This document shows positions 1-8,490 of a stretch of DNA of 64,000 nucleotides, piece by piece. Every line of letters begins with the position of its first letter. Position 1 is the stretch's first letter. The notes beneath the pieces are model-generated. The model worked only from the letters and a program-made list of their open reading frames with translations. It did not search any database and was not told the origin of the DNA. A program made the position numbers and the translations under genes. The DNA is from Alphaproteobacteria bacterium (lineage in GTDB: Bacteria > Pseudomonadota > Alphaproteobacteria > Rhizobiales > Xanthobacteraceae). The stretch lies in the NCBI GenBank assembly GCA_005884685.1, contig VBAH01000021.1, positions 62,001 through 126,000 of the forward strand, given 5' to 3'.

Positions 1-2
1 AC

Positions 3-947
3 TCAGGCGTGCCGGACGTCGCGCGCCGCGTCGTGCAGGAGATGATCGTCAACGAGAAGGTCAACGTCGTGCTCGGCGGCATCACGCCGACCGCGCTCGC
101 GATCACCCAGCTCGTCACGCAGGCGAAGACCCCGACCGTGGTGATCATCTCGGGCGCCTCGATCACGGTCGACCGCTCGCCGTTCATGGTGCGCACCAGC
201 TTCACGCTCGGCCAGTCCTCGATGATCATGGGCGACTGGGCGGCCAGGAACGGCAGCAAGAAGGTCGTGACCCTGGTCAACGACTGGGCGCCGGGCACTG
301 AATCGGAGGCCGCGTTCTCCAACGCCTTCACGGCCGGCGGCGGGCAGGTGATCGAGAAGCTCAAAGTGCCGCTTGCCAACCCCGATTTCGCGCCGTTCCT
401 GCAGCGCATCCGCGACCTGCAGCCGGACACCGCATTCATCTATTTCCCCGGCCAGCAAGGCGGCACCTTCGCACGCCAGTTCGTCGAGCGCGGGCTCGAC
501 AAGGCGAACATCAAGATCATCGGCCCGGGCGATCTGACCGATGACGACGAGCTGCCCGGCCAGGGCGACGTGATGCTCGGCGTCGTCACGGCGCATAATT
601 ATTCAGCGGCACATCCGTCGGCGGCGAACAAGAAATACGTCGAGGAGTTCAAGAAGGCGAACGGCTTCCGCCCGAACTTCATCTCGACCGGCGGCTGGGA
701 CGGCATGCATCTCATCTATGAGGCGCTGAAGAAGACCAACGGCGATACCGACGGCGACAAGCTGATCGCCACCATGAAGGGCATGAAGTGGGAAAGTCCG
801 CGCGGCCCGATCTCGATCGATCCGGAAACGCGCGACATCGTGCAGAACATCTACATGCGCAAGGTCGAGAAGGTGAACGGCGAACTTTACAATGTGGAGT
901 TCGCGACCTTCGAGGCGGTGAAAGACCCGATGAAGAAGAAGTCATGA
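3..947 (+). CDS. ABC transporter substrate-binding protein, branched-chain amino acid type (5' truncated)
   Basis: This is a periplasmic type I solute-binding protein of the Leu/Ile/Val (HAAT) family, which captures an amino acid or related carboxylate and hands it to an inner-membrane ABC permease. The frame is open to the left edge of the window, so the signal peptide and first lobe are missing; the GTG at 9 is only the first internal start-like codon. The visible part has the two-lobe pattern and the C-terminal hinge typical of the family (ISIDPETRDIVQNIYMRKVE). The next gene is an intradiol dioxygenase, so an aromatic acid is a possible ligand, but that is inference. No permease or ATPase gene is in view; they would lie further left. 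Confidence 0.85.
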   Translation, partial: SGVPDVARRVVQEMIVNEKVNVVLGGITPTALAITQLVTQAKTPTVVIISGASITVDRSPFMVRTSFTLGQSSMIMGDWAARNGSKKVVTLVNDWAPGTESEAAFSNAFTAGGGQVIEKLKVPLANPDFAPFLQRIRDLQPDTAFIYFPGQQGGTFARQFVERGLDKANIKIIGPGDLTDDDELPGQGDVMLGVVTAHNYSAAHPSAANKKYVEEFKKANGFRPNFISTGGWDGMHLIYEALKKTNGDTDGDKLIATMKGMKWESPRGPISIDPETRDIVQNIYMRKVEKVNGELYNVEFATFEAVKDPMKKKS

Positions 948-1009
948 CGCTCTGGTCATTCCGGGGCCGAGCCAACGGGCCCGGCCCGAAGTGGCCGGCC
1001 CGATGACTG

Positions 1010-1112
1010 GCTCCGCGAGGAGCCCGGAATCCATAAACTCATTCGGTGGTTATGGATTCCGGGCTCGCGCCCATAGCGCGTAGCAGACGCGCGTAAACGC
1101 GCTTTTGGGCGC
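1010..1112. repeat. Intergenic palindromic repeat, 'ccggaatccata' family
   Basis: Perfect inverted arms agcccggaatccata at 1021-1035 and tatggattccgggct at 1051-1065 enclose a 15-base loop. The flanks contain ggccgagc-type and gcgccccggaatgacg-type sequence. A second copy of the same family lies at 58911-59020 between gatC and a small gene. Such palindromes are common in Bradyrhizobium-like genomes. It could form a strong hairpin in the transcript of the binding-protein gene. Confidence 0.8.
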
Positions 1113-1145
1113 GCCCCGGAATGACGAAATTGGACAGGCCACGAC

Positions 1146-2078
1146 ATGATCATCGAGCGGCAGGAGGACGTCACCAAGGCGGTTCTGGGCGAGCTCGCGC
1201 GCGCGCCCAATGCGCGCTTCCGCGAGGTCATGGGCGCGTTCGTGCGCCACATGCACGATTTCGTGCGCGAGTCGAAGCTCAGCGAGGAAGAGTTTCGCAC
1301 CGCGCTGAATTACGTCGTCGCGCTCGGCAAGGCGAGCAACGAGACGCACAACGAGGCGGTGCTGATCGCGGGTTCGCTCGGGCTCTCGTCGCTGGTGTGC
1401 CTGCTCAATAACGGGAACGGCCAGACGGAGACCGATGCAAGCCTGCTTGGGCCGTTCTGGCGCATGCACTCGCCGGTCACGCCGAATGGCGGCTCGATCG
1501 TGCGCTCAGCCACGCCGGGACCGGCGCTGTTCGTTGATGCCGCCTTCCGCGACGCGCAGGGCCGGCCGATCGAGGGCGCCGAGGTCGATATCTGGCATTC
1601 GTCCACCGAGGGCTTCTACGAGAACCAGGATCCCGTGCAGGCCGACATGAACCTGCGGGGCAAGTTCTTCACCGACAAGGACGGCCGCATATCGTTTCGC
1701 AGCGTGAAGCCGGCCGGCTATCCGATCCCGATCGACGGGCCGACCGGCGAGCTCCTGCGCGCGCAAGGCCGCCACAACATGCGGCCGGCGCACCTGCATT
1801 TCCTGGCCGCGAAGGAAGGCTTCAAGACGCTGATCTCCCAGATCTATGTGGCGGACGACAAGTTCATCGATTCCGACGTGCAGTTCGGCGTCACGCGCCA
1901 CCTGATCGGCGACTACGTGCTGCACGAGAATGAGAAGCCGCCGGCTCCCGACGTGAAAGGCCCGTGGTATTCGCTCAAGCATGACTTCGTCATGGAGCCG
2001 GGCGAATCCAGGCTCCCGCGCGCCCCGATCAGCGGCAAGGCGCAGGGCGAGCGGCCCACGATTCCGCATCTGGCTTGA
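1146..2078 (+). CDS. Intradiol ring-cleavage dioxygenase (catechol / hydroxyquinol 1,2-dioxygenase family)
   Basis: The enzyme should open a catechol-type aromatic ring between the two hydroxyls with O2, using non-haem Fe(III), in the cytoplasm. It has 310 residues, the usual family length. An N-terminal helical dimerisation domain (about 1-105) is followed by the catalytic beta-sandwich. The four iron ligands are visible: Tyr158 (GFYENQD), Tyr192 (KPAGYPIP), His216 and His218 (RPAHLHF). The N-terminal domain together with the Tyr-rich loop WHSSTEGFYENQD suits catechol or hydroxyquinol 1,2-dioxygenases better than protocatechuate 3,4-dioxygenase, which has two subunits. The substrate cannot be settled here. 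It stands alone, between two intergenic repeats. Confidence 0.9.
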   Translation: MIIERQEDVTKAVLGELARAPNARFREVMGAFVRHMHDFVRESKLSEEEFRTALNYVVALGKASNETHNEAVLIAGSLGLSSLVCLLNNGNGQTETDASLLGPFWRMHSPVTPNGGSIVRSATPGPALFVDAAFRDAQGRPIEGAEVDIWHSSTEGFYENQDPVQADMNLRGKFFTDKDGRISFRSVKPAGYPIPIDGPTGELLRAQGRHNMRPAHLHFLAAKEGFKTLISQIYVADDKFIDSDVQFGVTRHLIGDYVLHENEKPPAPDVKGPWYSLKHDFVMEPGESRLPRAPISGKAQGERPTIPHLA

Positions 2079-2082
2079 CTTT

Positions 2083-2297
2083 GTAGCCCGGCTTGAGCGC
2101 AGCGAAAGCCGGGTTCTTCGCGGAACGATCACTCCCGGGTTTCGCTGCGCTCAACCCGGGCTACACGCTTCGTAGCCCGCATGGAGCGCAGCGAAATGCG
2201 GGGCGGTTGTTGACGTACGCTCCAATGTTTCCCGGATTTCGCGGAGTTTATCATCGGGCGCGCCTTCGGCGCGGCCCGTTGGCTTCATCCGGGCTAC
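2083..2297. repeat. Array of 'gtagcccgg...gagcgcagcgaaa' palindromic repeats
   Basis: Three to four copies of a roughly 31-base unit occur here: 2083-2113 (+), 2134-2164 (inverted), 2172-2202 (+) and a degenerate inverted copy ending at 2297. Units one and two form a long near-perfect inverted repeat with a 20-base loop. The array fills the whole gap between the convergent dioxygenase and panC genes, so it may act as a bidirectional terminator. A further pair of the same unit is at 9713-9807. Confidence 0.85.
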
Positions 2298-3148
2298 ACG
2301 GCAACGTTATCGATCAATCTCGTCTTTCCCAGCTTCGCTGCGACCAGCAGGCGGAGCGGCCCGTCCTTGATCGATCCCACCGGCATCAGCGTCTCGGCGT
2401 GGCGCGCCTCCAAATAGTCCAGCACGAAGCCCGCACGCTCGATTGCCTCGCGGCCTTCCGCCAAGATCGTGTCGATCGGGCGGCCTTCGGCAATCTTCTT
2501 CGCGCAGAGGCTCAGCACGCGGTGGAGCGTCGGCGCGACCGCCCGCTCGTCCGGCGTGAGGTAGACGTTGCGCGACGACATCGCGAGGCCGTCCGGCTCG
2601 CGTACGGTCGGCGCGCCGATCACCTTCAGCGGCAGGTCGAGGTCGCGCGCCATGCGGGTGACGACCCGGAGTTGCTGGTAGTCCTTCTCGCCGAACACCG
2701 CCACATCGGGCGCGGCCTGGATGAACAGCTTCGCGACGACCGTTGCCACGCCCTTGAAGAAGTCCGGCCGGAACGCGTCCTCGAGCCCAGCCAGCGCCGG
2801 TCCCTCCGGCACGATGCGGGTGGCAAAGCCATCCGGATACATCACGGAGACATTCGCCGGGGCCCACACCAGGTCGGCGGCCTCCTCAGCCAGCATCGCA
2901 ACATCGGTCGCGAACGTGCGGGGATAGGTGGAGAAATCCTCACTGGGCGCGAACTGTGCCGGGTTGACGAAGATCGAGACGATCACCCGATCGGCCCGGC
3001 GCCGCGCGAGCCGCACCAGCGACAGATGGCCCTCATGCAGTGCGCCCATCGTCGGCACCAGCGCCACCGTCTCGCGCGCCGCGCGCCAGCGGGCGACCTC
3101 ACGGCGTAGTGCGGTTACCGTTTTCGCCACTTGCGGCCGCCCGGCCAT
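2294..3148 (-). CDS. panC: Pantothenate synthetase (pantoate--beta-alanine ligase)
   Basis: PanC joins pantoate and beta-alanine with ATP through a pantoyl-adenylate to make pantothenate, the precursor of coenzyme A, in the cytoplasm. The 284-residue length is normal. The nucleotidyl-transferase HxGH motif is seen in MGALHEGH (34-41), the VNPAQF loop at 61-66, GEKD at 153-156 and the KMSKS-equivalent MSSRN at 190-194. It is transcribed away from mipZ across a 155-base gap. panB is not in the window. The 3' end abuts the palindromic repeat array. The assignment is secure. Confidence 0.97.
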   Translation of the reverse strand: MAGRPQVAKTVTALRREVARWRAARETVALVPTMGALHEGHLSLVRLARRRADRVIVSIFVNPAQFAPSEDFSTYPRTFATDVAMLAEEAADLVWAPANVSVMYPDGFATRIVPEGPALAGLEDAFRPDFFKGVATVVAKLFIQAAPDVAVFGEKDYQQLRVVTRMARDLDLPLKVIGAPTVREPDGLAMSSRNVYLTPDERAVAPTLHRVLSLCAKKIAEGRPIDTILAEGREAIERAGFVLDYLEARHAETLMPVGSIKDGPLRLLVAAKLGKTRLIDNVAV

Positions 3149-3251
3149 CGCGATTTTCCTATTCCTGCCTCGGGCGGGCGCAAGCTAGCAGCGCGTCGCG
3201 GCAATCGCCACGAGGGTTAACCAGCTTGCGCAAGATCGCGTGCATTTCGCC

Positions 3252-3281
3252 TTGACGTTGACGCAAATGAATTCAGATTAT
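3252..3281 (+). promoter_or_regulatory. Possible sigma-70 type promoter of mipZ
   Basis: TTGACG (3252-3257) is followed after 18 bases by GATTAT (3276-3281), placing a transcription start close to the mipZ ATG at 3304. The -35 hexamer is tandemly duplicated (TTGACGTTGACG, 3252-3263). A CtrA-like half site, GTTAACC, lies upstream at 3216-3222 in the panC-mipZ gap. These are pattern matches only. Confidence 0.35.
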
Positions 3282-3303
3282 TGGGCTGGTTAGGGGCTGG
3301 GTA

Positions 3304-4275
3304 ATGTTGCTCCAGGCAACGAGTGGTGTACCGCGTACCGCGCATGTGATCGTGCTCGGCAACGAGAAGGGCGGCTCGGGCAAGTCGACCACCGCCATGC
3401 ACATCGCGGTGTCGCTGCTCAAGGCTGGACAGCGCGTCGCCACGATCGATCTGGACAGCCGGCAGAAGACGTTCACGCATTACGTCGAGAACCGGCGTGA
3501 CTGCGCCAAACGCAGCCGTGTCGCGCTTGAGGTTCCCGATCACTATTGCGTCGCGCGCGGCGAGGGCGCTCGCGTCGATGAGAACGAAGCCGCGGAGTTC
3601 GCGGGCTTCGCGGCGGCGATCAACGAGGTCGAGCACAGCCACGATTTCGTGGTGGTCGACACGCCCGGCAACGACACTTACCTGATGCGGCTGGCGCATT
3701 CGATGGCCGACACCCTGGTGACGCCGCTCAATGACAGCTTCCTCGACTTCGACGTGCTCGGGACCGTCGACGCCGCCACGGTCGAGGTTACCGGTGTCGG
3801 CCATTACGCCCAGATGGTGCGCTACGCACGCCGCCAGCGCCGCATCGTCGACGGCGGCTTGACCGACTGGATCGTGGTGCGCAACCGGCTCGCGCTGCTC
3901 GGCTCGCGCAACAAGAAGATGGTCGGCGAGTGCCTCGACCGGCTCGGCCTGCGGCTCGGCTTCCGGCCGGCTGAAGGATTTTCCGAGCGCGTGGTGTTTC
4001 GCGAGTTCTTTCCGCTCGGCCTCACCGCGCTCGACGATCTCGATGAGGGGCTCCTCGGCGGCAAGCCGAGCCTCGCGCATCTGACCGCCCGGCAGGAGGT
4101 TCGGCGCCTGATCGACGAACTGAAGCTGCCAATCGACGAGCGCGGCCGGCGCCGCGCTGCGGCCCGCGCCGAATGGCTCGCCGCGCAGGAGCGTCCCCTC
4201 GATACCGACGACTTGATTGCGGAAGAGCCGGCTCCGGCGGCCATTGCGCCCAGCCGCCGAGATGCCACCTTATAG
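3304..4275 (+). CDS. mipZ: Division-site positioning ATPase MipZ (ParA/MinD superfamily)
   Basis: MipZ forms a bipolar gradient from the ParB-bound origins and inhibits FtsZ polymerisation away from midcell in alphaproteobacteria. The protein has 323 residues. The deviant Walker A motif KGGSGKST is at 22-29, followed by the switch DLDSRQKTFTHYVENR at 49-64 and Walker B DTPG at 119-122. The early sequence HVIVLGNEKGGSGKSTTAMH and the SRQ-FTHY-ENR block are typical of MipZ rather than of plasmid ParA. The following VWA and J-domain genes run in the same direction with short gaps, which suggests an operon. The C-terminal Ala/Pro-rich tail is variable. Confidence 0.93.
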   Translation: MLLQATSGVPRTAHVIVLGNEKGGSGKSTTAMHIAVSLLKAGQRVATIDLDSRQKTFTHYVENRRDCAKRSRVALEVPDHYCVARGEGARVDENEAAEFAGFAAAINEVEHSHDFVVVDTPGNDTYLMRLAHSMADTLVTPLNDSFLDFDVLGTVDAATVEVTGVGHYAQMVRYARRQRRIVDGGLTDWIVVRNRLALLGSRNKKMVGECLDRLGLRLGFRPAEGFSERVVFREFFPLGLTALDDLDEGLLGGKPSLAHLTARQEVRRLIDELKLPIDERGRRRAAARAEWLAAQERPLDTDDLIAEEPAPAAIAPSRRDATL

Positions 4276-4313
4276 GCCGAAGATTGGGATATGATCCTGA
4301 TCCAGGGCCTCAA

Positions 4314-5066
4314 ATGGCAAGCGAACGCGACAAGACAATCGACAAGACGACACCCGCTCCCAGCGGCCCTCGCCAGGAGCCTGCGGCAGCCTCGCCGCGT
4401 GCCGAGATCGACGCGTTCATCAAGCGCGCCCGCACGCTTGCACCGTCCGTTGAGCCGGGCAAGCGCGGCCGGTTGATCTTTGCGCTCGACGCCACCATGA
4501 GCCGCCAGCCGACCTGGGACACCGCGTGCAAGCTGCAGAGCGAGATGTTTCGGGAGGCGGCGGCGATCGGCGGGCTCGATGTGCAGCTTGTCTATTTCCG
4601 CGGGCTGAACGAATGCCGCTCGTCGCGCTGGGTATCGGACGGCGCGGGCCTGGGCGACCTGATGGCGCGGATCGATTGCCGCGGCGGCCACACGCAAATC
4701 GGCAAGGTGCTCAGCCACGCGCGCGCCGAGGGCGACAAGGGCAAGGTGGCGGCGCTGGTCTACGTCGGCGACGCCATGGAAGAGGCGATCGACGATCTCG
4801 CCGCCAAGGCCGGCGAACTGGGGCTGCGCGGCATGCCGGCGTTCGTGTTTCAGGAGGGCCATGACCCGGTCGCCGAGCAGGCGTTCCGCGAGATCGCGCG
4901 GTTGACGCGGGGCGCCTATTGCCGCTTCGATCTCAGCGCCGCGCATGAGCTCGCGGAGTTGCTGCGTGCGGCCGCCGTCTATGCGGCAGGCGGCGTCAAG
5001 GCGCTCGCGGACCTCTCGGCGCGGCGCAGCGCGGGCGCGCAAAAGCTGCTCGCGCAGATGAGATAG
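4314..5066 (+). CDS. VWA-like domain protein in the mipZ operon
   Basis: This 250-residue protein of unproven function begins at the ATG at 4314, 38 bases after mipZ; an upstream in-frame ATG inside mipZ is less likely. A Pro/Ala-rich disordered N-terminus (1-48) precedes a von Willebrand A-like fold. The strand RLIFALDATMSR carries a MIDAS-like D59-x-T61-x-S63 with Thr in place of the first Ser, and GGHTQIGKVL supplies the second loop Thr. The YVGDAMEE segment is the third strand. It ends two bases before the next ATG, so it is very probably co-translated with the J-domain membrane protein. A role as a chaperone or adaptor partner is inference only. Confidence 0.75.
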   Translation: MASERDKTIDKTTPAPSGPRQEPAAASPRAEIDAFIKRARTLAPSVEPGKRGRLIFALDATMSRQPTWDTACKLQSEMFREAAAIGGLDVQLVYFRGLNECRSSRWVSDGAGLGDLMARIDCRGGHTQIGKVLSHARAEGDKGKVAALVYVGDAMEEAIDDLAAKAGELGLRGMPAFVFQEGHDPVAEQAFREIARLTRGAYCRFDLSAAHELAELLRAAAVYAAGGVKALADLSARRSAGAQKLLAQMR

Positions 5067-5068
5067 CA

Positions 5069-5767
5069 ATGACGCTGCTGTTCGGGCTGGTTGCGCTCGC
5101 CATCCTGCTGTGGGCGGCGCAGAAATATCTTCAGGCCGATCCGCGCAAGCTTGCCGCGGTGCTCAAGCTGTCCGGCGGCATCGCGCTGTTGGCGTTCGCG
5201 GCGTTTCTGGCGTTGCGTGGGCAAATCGGTATCGCGGCGCCGCTCGCGGCCGTCGGGCTTGGCCTGCTCGGCTGGCTGCCGTTCGGCCCTGCCGGCTTCG
5301 GCGCGCGCACGCAGAAGAGCGCCGGGCAGGTTTCGCGCGTCCGTTCGGCCTTCCTCGAAATGGAGCTCGATCACGACACCGGCGCGATGCGCGGCATCAT
5401 TCTCGCCGGGCCGCGCGAGGGCACGCGGCTCGAAGGTCTCGACGTCGACACGCTGCTCGGGCTGATGAGCGAGATCGACGACGAGAGCCGCGCCTTACTG
5501 GCAGCGTATCTTGACCGCCGGGACGCCGGCTGGCGTGAGCACGCGCAGGCCGATGCGGCAGCGGGGCGGGGCGGCGCGCCGCGCGGGCCAATGTCGCAGG
5601 AGGAGGCCTACCAGATCCTTGGCCTTCAGCCCGGCGCCAAGGCCGAGGACATCGTCCATGCGCATCGGACGCTGATGAAGAGGATTCACCCCGACCAAGG
5701 GGGCACGAACTACCTTGCGGCTCGCGTCAACGAAGCCAAGGACACGCTGCTCAGACAACATCGCTGA
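5069..5767 (+). CDS. Membrane-anchored J-domain (DnaJ-like) protein
   Basis: The protein has 232 residues. Two or three hydrophobic segments at the N-terminus (about 1-18, 34-49 and 54-72) precede a cytoplasmic linker and a C-terminal J domain (about 175-232). The HPD motif that activates DnaK ATPase is at 207-209 (RIHPDQGG). A C-terminal J domain behind membrane helices resembles the Pam18/Tim14 arrangement, but the family in alphaproteobacteria is poorly characterised. It follows the VWA gene after two bases, as the third gene of the mipZ operon. Confidence 0.85.
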   Translation: MTLLFGLVALAILLWAAQKYLQADPRKLAAVLKLSGGIALLAFAAFLALRGQIGIAAPLAAVGLGLLGWLPFGPAGFGARTQKSAGQVSRVRSAFLEMELDHDTGAMRGIILAGPREGTRLEGLDVDTLLGLMSEIDDESRALLAAYLDRRDAGWREHAQADAAAGRGGAPRGPMSQEEAYQILGLQPGAKAEDIVHAHRTLMKRIHPDQGGTNYLAARVNEAKDTLLRQHR

Positions 5768-6088
5768 GATACTCCGAACGCTACAACGCCACTCAGCGGC
5801 ACCTGTTTCTCAACTGACGCGTCCCAAACGGTCTTTTCTTTGACAGCACTGTAACGAAAACGGATTGCGGCTTTGCTAACGCGAGACCCCGCCCTCGGAG
5901 GCTTCGTTCGGCCGAAAGCGACGCGAAACGCCTCCGGACCGTGCGGGGAGGCTTCACGAACGCCGAAATTCGAATGAATTCGTTGCGCCTGAGCACTTGA
6001 GGAGGGGCGCGGGGCCTCGGCTGCGAACCTTGCCTCGAAGGCAGGACCCCTCAATACTGCTCGCCCATGAGGGGAGACGTCAGACGTC
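5768..6088. other. Intergenic region with repeat-like sequence
   Basis: No convincing gene lies here. An antisense frame at 5793-5996 (RRNEFIRISAFV...) has the look of the translated repeats often mis-called as genes in Bradyrhizobium-like genomes, and the gaggcttc...gaagcctcc segments are partly inverted. I treat the stretch as a degenerate intergenic repeat plus the leader of the next gene. Confidence 0.45.
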
Positions 6089-6490
6089 ATGAGTGAGGCT
6101 GGAGGCGGGCGGTCGGGTGTACCGGCGCGGAAGCCCGCGCATCGCCCGCTAGCGACCATCACGATATTCGCCGCGCTCGCCGCCTTCGCGCTGCCAGTGC
6201 TGGACGGCAGGATTGCGCGCGCCGCCGCGCTGACGGACGAGGCGCGTGCGGCGTTCATCAAGAGCGCGGAGGAGAGCTGCTTCGAGGGACAATCGAAGCA
6301 GGCGGGCAACAAATCGCGGAAGCCCGAGCAGCTTCGCGCGCTCTGTTCCTGCATGGCCGATAAGCTGAGTTACACAATGACCATGGAGAAGCTGATCGCC
6401 ACGACGGGCAAACCGTTTGCGCCGCCGGCCGAGGACGAACGGATGATGCGCGCTGTTTTCGACAATTGCTGGCAGGTCAATGTGAAGTAG
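6089..6490 (+). CDS. Small secreted or membrane-tethered hypothetical protein
   Basis: This is a 133-residue protein of unknown function. A hydrophobic stretch at about 22-47 (IFAALAAFALPVL) looks like a signal peptide or anchor after a basic N-terminus. The mature part has four cysteines, including a C-x-C pair (ALCSCMADK), compatible with disulphides in the periplasm. The pattern ESCFEG...LCSCMADKL...FDNCW resembles small cysteine-containing proteins seen widely in rhizobia without known function. The start at 6089 could be slightly different. It converges on the downstream carboxypeptidase gene. Confidence 0.65.
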   Translation: MSEAGGGRSGVPARKPAHRPLATITIFAALAAFALPVLDGRIARAAALTDEARAAFIKSAEESCFEGQSKQAGNKSRKPEQLRALCSCMADKLSYTMTMEKLIATTGKPFAPPAEDERMMRAVFDNCWQVNVK

Positions 6491-6552
6491 GGGGCCGCTC
6501 GCCCCGCCCGCTCCGAGCCCAAGCGGCTTGAGGAGCGTGGGCCGGCCCCCGC

Positions 6553-8172
6553 CTAGTTTCTGATCGTCAGGCAGGCGATCTCGTTGCGCTTGAAGTAGCG
6601 GCAGGCGGCCTCGGCGCTGTCCTGGTCGAAGCCGGCGAAGCGGGCGCGGTAGAGCTCCTGGCTGCCCTTGGTGACCCGCTCGGTGAACGGCTCGGCTCGC
6701 GCCACGAACTGGCGCGCGAGCATCTGCGCCTCACGCAAGCGCTCTTGCGCCTCGGTTTCCTTCGGGAAGGCGCCGACCTGGATCATCCATGCCCCGCGCG
6801 GATGCGGCAGGCGCAGCGCCATCGATGCGGTCGTCACCGGGACGGAACTCGCCGAGGCGAGCTCGTAGCTTGCGGGCTTTGCCGCGACGGCCTGCGGCGG
6901 CGCCGGCTCCGCCACCGCCGTGGTCTTGGCAAAGTGCGGCGGCGCGACGGTCGCCTGCGGGGCGGGCGCGGTGAGGGGGACCAGCATCGCGGTCTGCACG
7001 TTGCCGGCCTTCACGGTGATTGTCTTGACCTTCACCGGATTGATCGGCTCGCCGGAGCCTGGCTTCGGCTGGCGCGACAGTGCGGTCGCGGCCAGCACCG
7101 CGGCGGTCTGGCTCTCGGCCGCGGCCGGCGCTGCCTCGGCGGGCGCGACGAACTGCGCGATTGCCGGCATGGCGTCGGCGCGCGCGAGGCGCGGCGGCGC
7201 GAGAGGCTGCGGCTGTGCGACCGGCTCAGGGGCTTTCGGCGCTACCGCCGCGATCTCCCGCGACTCCTCGATCCTGGCAACGCTGCGCTGCGTCGCGGCG
7301 CTCGCGATCTGCTGCTCGATCAGCATGCGCATGCGCGCATCGCGCGCTCCGCCCGACGCGCCGCCGAGCACCACCGCCACGATATGGCGATTGCCCCGGC
7401 GCACCGAGGACACGAGGTTGAAGCCGGACGCCCGTGTGTAGCCGGTCTTGATGCCGTCGACGCCCTCGACCCGCCCGAGCAGCTTGTTGTGATTGCGCAT
7501 CGCGTGGCCGCGGTAGACGAAGGCCGGGGTCGCGAAATAGCGGTAATAGCGCGGGAAACGATCCTGAATGGCGCGGCCGAGCGTCGCCTGGTCGCGCGCC
7601 GTGGTGATCTGGTCGTCGTCCGGCAGGCCGGAGGCATTGGCGTAAACCGTGCGGCTCATGCCGAGCGCGCGCGCCTTGCGCGTCATCATGCGCGCGAAGC
7701 TGTCCTCGTCGCCGCCGATCGCTTCGGCGACGACCACGGCGGCATCGTTGGCGGACTTCGTCACGAGCGCGCGGATCGCATCGTCGACCGCGATGGTCTG
7801 GCCCGGAACCAGGCCGAGCTTGGACGGTGCCTGCCCGGCCGCGTGCTCGGAGACTTCCAGACGCGAGTCGAGCCGCAGCTTGCCGGCTTCGACCTGCTCG
7901 AACAGCAGGTACAGCGTCATGATCTTGGTCAGCGAGGCCGGGTGGCGCAGGCTGTCCGGATTTGTCTCATGCAGCACGCGCCCCGAATTGGCGTCGACCA
8001 CGATCGCCGCATAGGGCGGATTGTAGGCAGCAGCGCGCGCGTGGTGGTGGTGGCGCCAGCGGCGGCCGCGCGCATCGGCCGGATCCGTTCCGGCCGCGAC
8101 CAGCGTGATAGCAGCAGTCAATGCACAGATTGCAGTACGCAGGCCGTTCGCCGGCCGACTTGCACGACGCAT
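6553..8172 (-). CDS. D-alanyl-D-alanine carboxypeptidase (PBP5-like) with C-terminal SPOR domain
   Basis: This periplasmic serine peptidase trims the terminal D-Ala from peptidoglycan stem peptides. From the ATG at 8172 it has 539 residues; the frame is open further upstream, but only this start gives a signal peptide (about 1-35). The SxxK motif SLTK is at 80-83, SAN at 140-142 and KTG at 242-244. A long Pro/Ala linker (about 290-455) leads to a SPOR domain at the C-terminus (IQVGAFPKETEAQERL...), which binds denuded glycan at the septum. The His-rich stretch after the signal peptide is unusual but harmless. A role in division is therefore likely. Confidence 0.93.
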   Translation of the reverse strand: MRRASRPANGLRTAICALTAAITLVAAGTDPADARGRRWRHHHHARAAAYNPPYAAIVVDANSGRVLHETNPDSLRHPASLTKIMTLYLLFEQVEAGKLRLDSRLEVSEHAAGQAPSKLGLVPGQTIAVDDAIRALVTKSANDAAVVVAEAIGGDEDSFARMMTRKARALGMSRTVYANASGLPDDDQITTARDQATLGRAIQDRFPRYYRYFATPAFVYRGHAMRNHNKLLGRVEGVDGIKTGYTRASGFNLVSSVRRGNRHIVAVVLGGASGGARDARMRMLIEQQIASAATQRSVARIEESREIAAVAPKAPEPVAQPQPLAPPRLARADAMPAIAQFVAPAEAAPAAAESQTAAVLAATALSRQPKPGSGEPINPVKVKTITVKAGNVQTAMLVPLTAPAPQATVAPPHFAKTTAVAEPAPPQAVAAKPASYELASASSVPVTTASMALRLPHPRGAWMIQVGAFPKETEAQERLREAQMLARQFVARAEPFTERVTKGSQELYRARFAGFDQDSAEAACRYFKRNEIACLTIRN

Positions 8173-8360
8173 TTGGTCCCCGTCCTGACACGCGGAGGCC
8201 CGTTGGACGCCCCGCCGATCCCCTGTTGTGCGCGCCCCAAGCGAAATCAGCCGCAGGGCCAGCCAGTTGGCATTGAAGGACGGTAGAGGAAACGTCGTTG
8301 CCAAACTGTTAACCGGCCTGCTCGCCACCCGCGCGTATGGTTGCTCGAATCGCCTCATAT

Positions 8361-8407
8361 TGCAGTGCAAAATAAATCTTGACGCTGATTGTGCAGTGCA
8401 CTATCTC
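8361..8407 (+). promoter_or_regulatory. Phasin promoter with duplicated TGCAGTGCA sites
   Basis: TTGACG (8379-8384) and TATCTC (8402-8407) are separated by 17 bases, a good sigma-70 type promoter for the phasin gene. Two identical copies of TGCAGTGCA, at 8361-8369 and 8392-8400, sit 31 bases apart: one just upstream of the -35 box and one inside the spacer, touching the -10 box. TGCA-rich sites are the reported targets of PhaR/AniA-type repressors that control phasins, so this looks like an operator, by inference. Confidence 0.6.
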
Positions 8408-8490
8408 CTTGGGAGATGCCGGGGCTGTATTTGCCGGCCTCTCTGTGAAGCCAGACAAACGGGGCCCGATCGGGCCGCAAGAGGTGACTT

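Noticed and set aside
2093-3109. Long plus-strand frame over panC
   Set aside because: Shadow of panC in a GC-rich genome; the product is rich in Arg/His with no fold-like pattern.
5793-5996. Minus-strand 67-residue frame RRNEFIRISAFV...
   Set aside because: Looks like translated intergenic repeat; no ribosome site.
6745-8286. 513-residue plus-strand frame antisense to the carboxypeptidase
   Set aside because: Arg/Gly-rich low-complexity translation; the minus strand has all penicillin-binding motifs.
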